From NCBI GenBank assembly GCA_002501085.1, contig DLRL01000012.1, forward strand, positions 1 to 26,675: a stretch of DNA of 26,675 nt. Reading direction: 5' to 3'. Below the pieces are notes generated by a model that was not told the DNA's origin, ran no database searches, and saw only the letters and a list, made by a program, of their open reading frames with translations. Positions 9,171-16,770 of this stretch are shown one piece after another. The first letter of the stretch is position 1. Each line of letters begins with the position of its first letter. The position numbers were made by a program, and so were the translations under genes. This DNA is from Gemmatimonadales bacterium UBA7889. Its GTDB lineage: Bacteria > Gemmatimonadota > Gemmatimonadetes > Longimicrobiales > Gaopeijiaceae.

Positions 9171-10138
9171 GACACAATTTCAGCGGTGATTCTTGCTCCT
9201 CCTTCTGAAAGCTTTCTCAGTAATTCCGAGGTTGCCAGAGCTCGATCCAAGAAAAAGTCAGCGGTAATTCCGAGTAGTTCCCGGCGATCCTCGTGGCCTA
9301 CTGCCTGTCTATCTGCTTCGGCGGCAAGTGATTGCAGAAATCCAGTGGAGTCCTGACCGAGAAGATGCTCTAGAGCGTACCGACGTTCACCAGCTCTCAA
9401 TCCCAGGTCGAGTTCAGAAGAGAGACGAGCAAGGTCAGCCCTAGCCAGGATGATTCCAGCCCGAACGGGAGCAAGAAGCCCCGAGATGAAAGCATCCGCT
9501 CCATCAGTCCGCGGATCAGCAAGTGGCGATGACTCACGAAGGTGTAAGGGTAATTGTTTTGGGCAGCCCACCCGGACAAGTTCAGCCCGCAAGACTTTAT
9601 CGAGAAGAAGCGCCCAGCTACGATAGGGTCCAGTGGCGATCTCGATAATGCGCTCCAGGTAGGCTGGTACCCAGGGAGCTATGTGCTCCTGCAGAAGAGC
9701 GTCCCTCCCTTGAGTAATCATCAGAGCCTCAGCCTCTGAAAAATGAGAAAGTTCGCTTGAACTCGTTCCTACGAGACCGATCTGCTCACTCAATGTCGCA
9801 TACAGACCTAATAGGGCCGCAAGATGGTCCGGATCTGAAGGCGGATTCCTCCCTAACGCTCTCCAAAATCCGGCCACACGGTTCTGTGCCTCCCCTCCCA
9901 ACATACCTTCCGGGCCCAGGTGCACCGATGCGTAGGGATAAAACTGGAAAAGAAAAATGTCGGCGTAGTCTGAGGCACTAGGTGACTCTTCGATCCCCAG
10001 AGTTTTCCATAGGTGAATGTGCTCTGAAGCCGGCGCCTCTGCGAAAACTGCTAGGGTGCGAATCAGGTCAACGGAAGCCTGACCTGACTCCTGTGAAAGA
10101 TTAGGGGCAAGAGGTAGGTCTAATCCCTGGTTCCTCAC
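9167..10138 (-). CDS. TorD/DmsD-like molybdoenzyme maturation chaperone
   Basis: 323 aa from GTG 10138, only 7 nt after the stop of the molybdoprotein gene. It is an all-helical protein with the TorD-family blocks FQFYPYASVHLGPEGMLGG (about 64-82) and DPDHLAALLGLYATL (about 102-116), where the acidic-x-DHLA element is the most conserved part of the family. TorD proteins bind their partner apo-molybdoprotein and hold it for cofactor loading. In Tat-exported systems they also guard the signal peptide. Here the partner has no Tat signal, so cofactor insertion or assembly is the likelier job. It is longer than typical TorD (about 200 aa); the extra C-terminal region, with predicted helices, is of unknown use. 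Its end overlaps the SulP start by 4 nt. Confidence 0.8.
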   Translation of the reverse strand: MRNQGLDLPLAPNLSQESGQASVDLIRTLAVFAEAPASEHIHLWKTLGIEESPSASDYADIFLFQFYPYASVHLGPEGMLGGEAQNRVAGFWRALGRNPPSDPDHLAALLGLYATLSEQIGLVGTSSSELSHFSEAEALMITQGRDALLQEHIAPWVPAYLERIIEIATGPYRSWALLLDKVLRAELVRVGCPKQLPLHLRESSPLADPRTDGADAFISGLLAPVRAGIILARADLARLSSELDLGLRAGERRYALEHLLGQDSTGFLQSLAAEADRQAVGHEDRRELLGITADFFLDRALATSELLRKLSEGGARITAEIVS

Positions 10139-10145
10139 GTGACGG

Positions 10146-13082
10146 TCATACTTCAGCAGACTCAGTTTTTAAAGGAAGACGGTATGCTTCACGTTCAGGG
10201 CGCACAGGTCGTAGCATCCAGTACGGACGCCTCGTTCCATCGGGAGAATAGCGGTCTGCTGAGCGAGTCATTGTGAGCCACTTCTCGTAGGCTGCTTGAG
10301 ATTTACCCGTATCTACTGAGACATCGCCAGCTCTATCCCCCTCTTTAGCGGGGCAAATCCGCACAGCTTGATGCCAGCAGTGCATTCCAGAAATTGGGTC
10401 GGGATGTACTGCATGAGTAAGATTTTGGTGCACGCCTAGGTCTGTCCACCAAATGCGCATGGTATCAGGATCTGATGAAGCAAACGGTTCACCACCTTTG
10501 CGAGGTGTAAGTGACCACTCCGAACCTTCTTGGTTCAGCGCTACCGTACTTATCCCTAGTCGCTGCCCTTTATGCCCTTCCGGCTTCCACCGACCCATAT
10601 GATGGCTGCACGCGGCAACTCCAGGCCGGATACCTTCGGTAATCCAAGACTTAAGAACAAAGTAACCGAGTTCAGTTTCGACTCTAACCAGATCACCTGT
10701 CTTTGAGATCCCTACTCTATCGGCATCTATTGGATGGATCCAAAGCGGGTTTGTATGAGCAATCTCGTCCAGCCACTTCGAGTTCGCGCTCCGGGTATGA
10801 ATTTGGACAGGCACGCGGAAAGTAGTGATCAGAGGAACCTGATCACTCTCAAGGTTTTCCGGGTGAATATGGCTCTTTATGTATTTGGGTATCGCAAGTT
10901 CAGGCCAACCCCAGTCATGCAGTGTACGTGACCAAAATTCGAGTTTTCCAGTCGGCGTGGGCCATCCTTTAAGAATTTCTCCATCTACCCTAACCCCAAC
11001 TCTACGCCGCCCATCCTCATCTTCGTCGATCTTGGTGCCTCCCGGAGCTTTAGGACTGGGAGGTATCGGTGCTCGACTATACACTCGACCCATTTCATCC
11101 ACCCGTACATCCTCTAGTTCATTATCAGGAACCAACTGCTCATGAACCCTGCCAACCTTATTCGAAATCTCGAATGCCCCATATCGGCGCATATACTCGA
11201 GAGGGGTCAAGCCCTCTGCTGCTGAAGCCTCCGGAAGACCCGGCACCGAATTATCAAAGATCCAACCGTAATACTCGTCGATCGTCATTTTTTCACCGGG
11301 CACCTTCTTGGATTCGAAGAACTCTCGGATTCCGAGTGACCCGTCCGGATCAATTCGCCACGTAAGGTCAATCCAGAATTCGTTCTCTTCCCAAACTTCT
11401 CCGGGATTTACCTGACGTGTGTCAGTGATTTCCTCGTCCAAACGCTCCCGAGCCGCACGCAGTACCGGCTGCCGAAAAGCGATCCATTGACCATTATACT
11501 GCTCATAAGAAGTGAGATCGTGGCGTTCCGAAGCATGTCCCATCGGTAGGATGTAGTCAGCAAAGTATGCGGTCTCATTCCATGTCGGCGTCATCGCGAC
11601 ATGTAGTCCAATCCGGTCCTCATCGCTCAGCATCTCGATCCAACTGAACCCGTCTGGATTCGTCCATACCGGGTTGTAGACACGAGTAAAGTAAACGTCG
11701 AGGTAAGCATCCTGACCTTTCATTAGATGGGGCATAAGGAAGGACATCTCCATAAGCGCCAGTGGATACTCACGGGGCCATGTCACTTCGTTCCATTTCT
11801 TCGGATGTTGGTGTGGCAGACGAGGGGGCCTAGGGGTGAACTTGTTCCAGGAGTTAGGAAATGTCCCACCCTCGGTAGCCAATGCTCCTAGTAGTGCATT
11901 GAGCAAGGTCAGTGTGCGAGCGACCTGCCACCCGCCCAGATTCCCTGAGCCAGCACTCCTCCAATTATGACTCGCAAAACGAGTACCCGCTGTCGACACT
12001 ACCTTCGCCACCTCTAGCAGCGTCGCAGCATCGATACCAGACTCTGTCGCTGCATATTCGAAGGTGAATTCTGAGTATACCTCGCGAAGGTGCTCCTCGA
12101 AGTTCTCAAAAGAAGCACCAGGCTCGTCATTCACGACCTCCATATACTCCTGCCAGTTCCACCAACGTCGAACGAACTCTCGATCGTATTTGCCTTCACG
12201 GATCATCCAGCTTGCAATCGCAAGAAAGATCGCTGGCTCCGAGCCTGGATAAGGAGACAACCAGTGATCAGCGTGGGTAGCCGTGTTGGACAGGCGGGTG
12301 TCAAAGACTATGAGTTTCGCACCGTTCTTCTTGCCCTCGATAATCCTCTGAGCATGAGGATTGAAGTAGTGACCCGTCTCTAGGTGACTGCTAACAAGCA
12401 CGATGACCTTCGCATTGCTGAAGTCAGGGCTGGGCCTGTCCATCCCCATCCACCAATGATATCCGGCTCGTGCGCCACTTGAGCATACATTCGTATGCGA
12501 GTTATGACCGTCGACCCCCCATGCTGCGAGCATGCGTTCAGTGTATCCATCCTCACCGGGACGCCCGACATGGTATACCACCTCTTCGTGCCGGTCCTCT
12601 TGCAGTGCGGTTCGGATTCGCCCCGCGATTGCATCGAGTGCCTCATCCCATGAAACTTGCTCCCATTTCCCTTCTCCACGCCGCCCGCTGCGCTTCAAGG
12701 GGTAGAGAATCCGGTCTGGATCTGTAATCTGGTTGAGTGTCGCAGGACCCTTAGCGCAGTTCCTGCCCCTCGAGCCTGGGTGTTCAGGATTCCCTTCGAA
12801 CTTCCTGACCTGAAGAGTTTCCCTATCGACGTATGCGAGTAGCCCACAAGCCGACTCGCAGTTGAAACAGGTAGTCGGTACCAGCATGTACCGCTTCTCT
12901 ACTCTCTCCGGCCATGACTTTGAGTCCAACTCCACCCAATCATTCCAACGTTCCCGCGGAGGGTACGACGCGAGATGAATCCGACTCGCGCCAGGATAGA
13001 ACGTTTCGCCCCGCCCTTCGACTTCAGCCTTAGCAGCTGAAACTCTCTGATTGAGTTCACTTAGATGGGTCGAGTCGTTCAT
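10146..13082 (-). CDS. soeA: DMSO-reductase-family molybdopterin oxidoreductase catalytic subunit (SoeA-like)
   Basis: 978 aa. It carries an N-terminal [4Fe-4S] motif C72-x2-C75-x3-C79-x29-C109 (TTCFNCESACG ... RGRNCAKG), then molybdopterin domains. SHTNVCSSGARAGY places C200 where family I/II enzymes carry the molybdenum ligand (inferred). A C-terminal dinucleotide-binding domain starts around residue 780 (PLITTFRVPVQIHTRSANSKW, HPIDADRVGI). There is no Tat or Sec signal, so the enzyme should work in the cytoplasm. The size, the lack of a signal and the partners (four-cluster ferredoxin plus NrfD) fit SoeA, the catalytic subunit of sulfite:quinone oxidoreductase. Polysulfide, thiosulfate or tetrathionate reductases are alternatives, but these are normally Tat-exported. 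ATG 13082 overlaps the preceding stop as ATGA. The symbol is given as the best family match, not as a proven function. Confidence 0.85.
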   Translation of the reverse strand: MNDSTHLSELNQRVSAAKAEVEGRGETFYPGASRIHLASYPPRERWNDWVELDSKSWPERVEKRYMLVPTTCFNCESACGLLAYVDRETLQVRKFEGNPEHPGSRGRNCAKGPATLNQITDPDRILYPLKRSGRRGEGKWEQVSWDEALDAIAGRIRTALQEDRHEEVVYHVGRPGEDGYTERMLAAWGVDGHNSHTNVCSSGARAGYHWWMGMDRPSPDFSNAKVIVLVSSHLETGHYFNPHAQRIIEGKKNGAKLIVFDTRLSNTATHADHWLSPYPGSEPAIFLAIASWMIREGKYDREFVRRWWNWQEYMEVVNDEPGASFENFEEHLREVYSEFTFEYAATESGIDAATLLEVAKVVSTAGTRFASHNWRSAGSGNLGGWQVARTLTLLNALLGALATEGGTFPNSWNKFTPRPPRLPHQHPKKWNEVTWPREYPLALMEMSFLMPHLMKGQDAYLDVYFTRVYNPVWTNPDGFSWIEMLSDEDRIGLHVAMTPTWNETAYFADYILPMGHASERHDLTSYEQYNGQWIAFRQPVLRAARERLDEEITDTRQVNPGEVWEENEFWIDLTWRIDPDGSLGIREFFESKKVPGEKMTIDEYYGWIFDNSVPGLPEASAAEGLTPLEYMRRYGAFEISNKVGRVHEQLVPDNELEDVRVDEMGRVYSRAPIPPSPKAPGGTKIDEDEDGRRRVGVRVDGEILKGWPTPTGKLEFWSRTLHDWGWPELAIPKYIKSHIHPENLESDQVPLITTFRVPVQIHTRSANSKWLDEIAHTNPLWIHPIDADRVGISKTGDLVRVETELGYFVLKSWITEGIRPGVAACSHHMGRWKPEGHKGQRLGISTVALNQEGSEWSLTPRKGGEPFASSDPDTMRIWWTDLGVHQNLTHAVHPDPISGMHCWHQAVRICPAKEGDRAGDVSVDTGKSQAAYEKWLTMTRSADRYSPDGTRRPYWMLRPVRPEREAYRLPLKTESAEV

Positions 13083-14608
13083 GCGAGCGGTACGGATTGG
13101 CCAGCCTGAACGTAGGCATGCTCGTGTAAAAAGAGACCCGCTAAACCGGCTAGTGCTCCAATAGTGTCATTAGTACCCACCAACAGAAGAGAACCTGCAG
13201 TCAGCGCTATCCCACCCCAATAGAAAGCGGCGTATGCCCCTCTCGTCATATTCCTGGCAGCTAGGGCTGCGTGTGCAGTTGGATGGGGCATACTCACCTC
13301 ACCGAGAGCCAGAATGAGATGAACCGCCAAAGAAGCTTTGAGAATCCACACAGCACCAACCCCTAGCCCATCCGGATTCAAAAGTGTAAGGGTCGCCGAA
13401 CCGGCTAGTAGAGCTTGGACCAGCAGATGGGGAGGAAGTAGAGGGCTCTGCCAAAGATCACGCGCTTTAGCCTGCGCGAAAAGATAAGCAGTATAAATCG
13501 CAGTCATGGCAGCGAGAGGGCCACCCACCCAGGACAGGCTTTGAGGGATCTCAGGACGCCCTCCTATAACCGCCCCTAAATGCAGTGCAAGTATTCCCCC
13601 ATAACCCGTGATGATAAAGCCTCCCCGCACAAGCCAACTTCGCCACTGCGGCCTCGTAAGCACCATCCAGAAGCGCTCAGGGTGATCAAGGTCCCAGACT
13701 AATAGTGCACCAGTAACCAGTAGGAAGATCATTGCTACTGCTGGACCCAGTAGAGTCCAAACTGAGTTGGTCCATGTGATCATCCCACTCAAGGCAAGTA
13801 GAAGCGGCACCAAATAGGCCCCTGACGATATCGATTTGGTGAACGTGTACAGACTCACACGCCAATCCCACGGTGCGCGGTGGGGGATATCGTAACTTAG
13901 TAGGGCCGCAGCCGAACTGTTCGACGTGCCAGAATGGCCAGAAGGCACCTGGTGCTTAACGTTACCCTGCTCACTCCACATAAACATTCCACCATCTGGT
14001 CGGCGCGCAGCCAGAGGGTCGAGTGTGGCTTGGTCGGCACCCTTATAGTAAAGCTTCGGATGTGTCTCCTTCTCGGGCCTCCGGACTGTAACGGCCTCCC
14101 TATTAATAATTCCGCTCACAGCCGACAGTGGATCATTCATGTCGCCTACAAGAATCGCTTCTGTGGGGCAAACAATCACGCAAGCTGGTTCAAGACCAAC
14201 ATCCAGACGGTGAGCGCAGAAGTTGCACTTCTCAGCAGAGTGGTCTTCAGGATTAATGAAGATCGCGTCGTATGGACAAGCTGCGATACATGCCTTACAC
14301 CCTACACAGATCGACTTATCAAAATCCACAATACCGTCAGCCCGCCGAAACATCGCCGTTGTTGGACAAGCTTCTACGCAGGGCGCGTCATCGCACTGGT
14401 TACACCGCGTAACCTGAAATGAGCGACGCGCCTGTGGGAAGACTCCAGTGTCCACATACTTCACATATGTGCGTGTCACCGAGAGAGGAACTTCGTTTTC
14501 AGATTTACATGCGATGGTACAAGCGTGGCACCCGATACAGCGTGTGTGATCAATGACCTTAGCCCAGAGCAGTTCTCGGGTTGCTGAAGGAACCTGAGTT
14601 GTCGGCAT
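13079..14608 (-). CDS. Fused four-[4Fe-4S] ferredoxin and NrfD/PsrC membrane anchor (SoeB-SoeC fusion)
   Basis: 509 aa. Residues 1-160 form a DmsB/PsrB-type electron-transfer domain with 16 cysteines in four sets: 24/27/30/34, 69/72/77/81, 101/104/107/111 and 128/131/143/147. After a polar linker (about 165-245), residues about 250-505 form an NrfD-type integral domain of roughly eight helices, including the family block LVWDLDHPERFWMVLTRPQWRSW. In most relatives these are two proteins; here a single chain ties the cluster wire to the quinone-reducing anchor. With the catalytic subunit it would carry electrons from the cytoplasmic active site to the quinone pool. There is no signal peptide on the ferredoxin half, consistent with a cytoplasm-facing complex. 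It is first in its operon; its stop overlaps the next ATG. Confidence 0.92.
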   Translation of the reverse strand: MPTTQVPSATRELLWAKVIDHTRCIGCHACTIACKSENEVPLSVTRTYVKYVDTGVFPQARRSFQVTRCNQCDDAPCVEACPTTAMFRRADGIVDFDKSICVGCKACIAACPYDAIFINPEDHSAEKCNFCAHRLDVGLEPACVIVCPTEAILVGDMNDPLSAVSGIINREAVTVRRPEKETHPKLYYKGADQATLDPLAARRPDGGMFMWSEQGNVKHQVPSGHSGTSNSSAAALLSYDIPHRAPWDWRVSLYTFTKSISSGAYLVPLLLALSGMITWTNSVWTLLGPAVAMIFLLVTGALLVWDLDHPERFWMVLTRPQWRSWLVRGGFIITGYGGILALHLGAVIGGRPEIPQSLSWVGGPLAAMTAIYTAYLFAQAKARDLWQSPLLPPHLLVQALLAGSATLTLLNPDGLGVGAVWILKASLAVHLILALGEVSMPHPTAHAALAARNMTRGAYAAFYWGGIALTAGSLLLVGTNDTIGALAGLAGLFLHEHAYVQAGQSVPLA

Positions 14609-14655
14609 CCGGCAGATCTCAACGAGGAAAATCGGGGAGCGTGCTAGGCAAGCTA

Positions 14656-14701
14656 CCTAAGGAAAGACCTAAGTTCCACAGGGGACTTCCTAGGTCTTAG
14701 G
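14656..14701. repeat. Long imperfect hairpin upstream of the molybdoenzyme operon
   Basis: AGACCT (14665-14670) pairs with AGGTCT (14692-14697), and AAGTTCC (14671-14677) with GGGACTT (14682-14688, one G-T pair). That gives 13 bp with a 4-nt loop and a 3-nt bulge (CCT); outer CCTA/TAGG (14656-14659/14698-14701) can add 4 bp beyond a second bulge. It lies about 57 nt before the start codon of the ferredoxin/NrfD gene and 81 nt past the end of the upstream gene. No T-run follows on either strand, so it looks more like a leader structure or operator than a classic terminator. Confidence 0.5.
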
Positions 14702-14747
14702 CCTCGTTAGCCGCTACTAGTTATTCAAGGAGACTGGGGCCGCGTAT

Positions 14748-14771
14748 GTCACATTCACAAATCTGTGTGAC
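14748..14771. repeat. Small dyad (GTCACA-N12-TGTGAC) behind the hypothetical gene
   Basis: GTCACA at 14748-14753 and TGTGAC at 14766-14771 are perfect inverted arms; an inner alternative pairing TCACA (14755-14759) with TGTGA (14766-14770) also exists. It lies 10 nt beyond the stop of the minus-strand hypothetical gene, so it could be a terminator stem or an operator for the downstream operon. There is no T-run. Six-base dyads occur by chance in a window this long, so confidence is low. Confidence 0.25.
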
Positions 14772-14781
14772 GAGTCCGACA

Positions 14782-15282
14782 TCAAGCCTGATCCGCCACC
14801 TCTGTTTCGATCTCCTTGAGAGATCGCTCAACTTGTTCGGTGAGTGCCGTGCTGAAGATTTTGCAGTGCCCACGGTACCAAATACCCCAAGACGGGACGC
14901 GAAGATGCTGCTTTAACGTCTCTCGGTACGCTTCCCACATTTGGTCATCAAGTGCGCCGACCCGCTGCTGGTACATGAGATTACCGAAATGCCGGAATAC
15001 GGATGTCATGTATGAATCCCAGCGAATTTTCTCGTCAGGAGACAGCGCCTCGGGATCCCGCTCCGCCCGCTCATAGAAAGCCGCAAACTCGGAGTCGCGG
15101 AACGAGTGCTCTAGAAGCCGGATACTGTTCTGTACCATTGCATTGAACGAAGCTGCCTGCACAGAACGTGTGTTGAGAATCGTTTGACGCGCTAGATATA
15201 TCAGCGATACGACGACTGCAATCGCGCCTACGAATTCTCCAATATTACCCAGCGCTGGGAGTGAGAACATCTCAGAATCCAT
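14782..15282 (-). CDS. Unrecognised one-TM membrane protein, 166 aa
   Basis: I do not recognise the family with certainty. One hydrophobic helix near the N-terminus (GEFVGAIAVVVSLIYLARQ, about 15-33) is followed by a soluble, helical, Arg/Glu-rich and Trp/Tyr-containing domain (RDSEFAAFYERAERD, WDSYMTSVFRHFGNLMYQQRVG, WGIWYRGHCKIFS). The layout, an N-terminal anchor plus about 130 cytoplasmic residues, recalls small conserved hypothetical proteins seen in many marine bacteria. ATG 15282 is used; ATG 15270 (residue 5) is equally possible, and neither has a strong SD. It sits between the two molybdenum-enzyme operons, 83 nt after one and 173 nt before the other, so it may be the last gene of the upstream transcript or independent. 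Confidence 0.75.
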   Translation of the reverse strand: MDSEMFSLPALGNIGEFVGAIAVVVSLIYLARQTILNTRSVQAASFNAMVQNSIRLLEHSFRDSEFAAFYERAERDPEALSPDEKIRWDSYMTSVFRHFGNLMYQQRVGALDDQMWEAYRETLKQHLRVPSWGIWYRGHCKIFSTALTEQVERSLKEIETEVADQA

Positions 15283-15365
15283 TCTCTTGAGGCGTCACAT
15301 TCCGACCCAGAGGAATCGGACTAGGCAGAAAGCTACCTCAGTTGAGCAGAGAGCCCAGCCCCCAA

Positions 15366-15848
15366 TTATGCTCCGATTAACTCATCCATCAGAAAGAGAT
15401 CAGTCAGCAGCGCTCGAAAGTGTATATTCGCGTTGAGATTATCGATGAGCTGGGAGCTAATCCCTTCCTGGCTTGAGACGAGCCGAACCGCCGCGAGTGT
15501 AGCCGAAGCGTCTCTCTCGAGCACCTCAAGTGCGTCTGACCAAGTGTCTCGTGGTGTCAAAGATTCTTGATCTACAAGCGAGTCAAGCGCCGAACGCAAA
15601 CCATCAAGAGCTGATTCTGTCTTCTCAAGAAAGCCCCGAAGCTGGCCCCCGGCTTTCGAGCCCTGGTCGCTGGTTAACCCCTGGGCGGCATAGGCAAGGA
15701 AAAACTCGTAGCTCTCCTCTATGGCATCGATACGTGTTTTGACGTCTTCACGAGGGGAGGGCACAGTAAGTCTCGGTGGTGGGTGTGGTGGCTTACGATT
15801 TCGTTGATCTTCGCTGAAGCTCGGCCTAGTCGTCCACGCGTGGGGCAC
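15366..15848 (-). CDS. Small soluble helical protein of unknown function at the end of the Mo-hydroxylase operon
   Basis: 160 aa from GTG 15848, overlapping the cytochrome b gene by 23 nt in another frame. A GTG at 15764 (residue 29) is a credible later start, because the first 28 residues are Pro/Arg-rich and look like read-through of the overlap. The remainder is acidic and helical, with no cysteines, no signal and no membrane segment (VKTRIDAIEESYEFFLAYAAQG, LEKTESALDGLRSALDSLVD, LFLMDELIGA). No family recognised. As the tail gene of an operon otherwise made only of enzyme subunits it could be an assembly factor or an extra subunit; this rests on position alone. Confidence 0.65.
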   Translation of the reverse strand: MPHAWTTRPSFSEDQRNRKPPHPPPRLTVPSPREDVKTRIDAIEESYEFFLAYAAQGLTSDQGSKAGGQLRGFLEKTESALDGLRSALDSLVDQESLTPRDTWSDALEVLERDASATLAAVRLVSSQEGISSQLIDNLNANIHFRALLTDLFLMDELIGA

Positions 15849-16770
15849 TCACCGTCGAGTCTGCGATTGCGCCGCCAGGCGGGCTCTCCTGGATAGTCCC
15901 GTCTACAACAGACCATTTATCAGGGTCAAAGTGCGCCAGGTACTGCTTGCGATCGATCCAACCCCGAATCATTCCCCACAGGTAGTAGCGTTTGTCTGGC
16001 CTGATCGCAAAGTAGATATGCGCGGCAACCATAACGATTAACGCAACACCTGCGATCCCATGGATGACAAATACAAACCCTGTTGCTTCTCCGGGCAGCA
16101 CCGTTATTGCTGGCTCACCCAGTTCATTCAACCCCGAGATAGCCTGGTCTACGAGGGGATAATATGCGTTCGGTTCCCAGAATGGAGTTTTTATTCTCAA
16201 CGTCATAAGGACACCGGTCACGATCGCCGCGAGTGATACGACAACGATACCCTGATGATACATCCGGTGATCGAACGGATATTTTCCTGGCTTTTCTGGC
16301 TCAGTTGACTTCGAAGACAGTAGATGTCGGAAATGACCTATAGCTTCTCGGACATTAAAACTCATCATCGACCAGAAGTCCTGCCACAAAATTGAGTGGA
16401 TTACGTGGTAGATGATGGTGAGAATTAACACAGCACCAGCAATCCAGTGGATTGTCACCCACGCGAACTCTAGTCCGAGCAGTGGAACGAACGCAGTGAT
16501 GAGTAGCACGAGCATCGATGCTCCCATCGTCCAATGGAAGATACGCGAAGGCAGGGTGTGTCTGACAATTCGTTCCGGAATGCCAGCCACTGACCCCTGG
16601 ATATCAGCTGTTTTCTCGTGTTCAGAGAACCCCCGAGAGCGATACCAGACCAGGTGACCAACCACGAATAATACTGCCAACCCTATCGCCAAATACATCA
16701 GCTCCAATGAAACCCCCTGCAGTACTTCCTGGCCCCAAGGGTTCGACTCGAAATCTAACCATCGGCCCAT
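15826..16770 (-). CDS. Membrane cytochrome b (FdnI/Ni-Fe hydrogenase b-type) for the Mo-hydroxylase
   Basis: 314 aa with about five hydrophobic segments: an extra N-terminal one (about 22-43), then four typical of the formate dehydrogenase gamma / hydrogenase cytochrome b family. Candidate haem ligands are H79 (RIFHWTMG), H108 (VTIHWIAG), H122 (YHVIH), H172, H237 (FVIHGIAG) and H251 (AAHIYFAI), enough for two b haems. This family takes electrons from a periplasmic partner and passes them to quinone. Its ATG overlaps the stop of the FAD subunit gene as TAATG, so the two are translationally coupled. That makes it very likely the membrane acceptor for the molybdenum hydroxylase encoded just upstream, which is unusual: most XO-family enzymes use NAD+, O2 or soluble acceptors. 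The C-terminal tail (about 290-314) is polar. Confidence 0.9.
   Translation of the reverse strand: MGRWLDFESNPWGQEVLQGVSLELMYLAIGLAVLFVVGHLVWYRSRGFSEHEKTADIQGSVAGIPERIVRHTLPSRIFHWTMGASMLVLLITAFVPLLGLEFAWVTIHWIAGAVLILTIIYHVIHSILWQDFWSMMSFNVREAIGHFRHLLSSKSTEPEKPGKYPFDHRMYHQGIVVVSLAAIVTGVLMTLRIKTPFWEPNAYYPLVDQAISGLNELGEPAITVLPGEATGFVFVIHGIAGVALIVMVAAHIYFAIRPDKRYYLWGMIRGWIDRKQYLAHFDPDKWSVVDGTIQESPPGGAIADSTVSAPRVDD

Noticed and set aside
13934..14422. 162-codon open frame on + opposite the ferredoxin/NrfD gene
   Set aside because: It lies antisense over the cysteine-rich ferredoxin region, which is unambiguous; the translation has no family features.
10146..14608. Formate dehydrogenase or Tat-exported polysulfide/tetrathionate reductase
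   Set aside because: There is no Tat signal on the catalytic subunit, the anchor is NrfD rather than a cytochrome b, and SulP context favours a Soe-like enzyme; not fully excluded.
14755..14770. CRP/FNR-like site (TCACA-N6-TGTGA)
   Set aside because: The half-sites are in the opposite order to the CRP consensus TGTGA-N6-TCACA, so it is not a match; kept only as a weak dyad.
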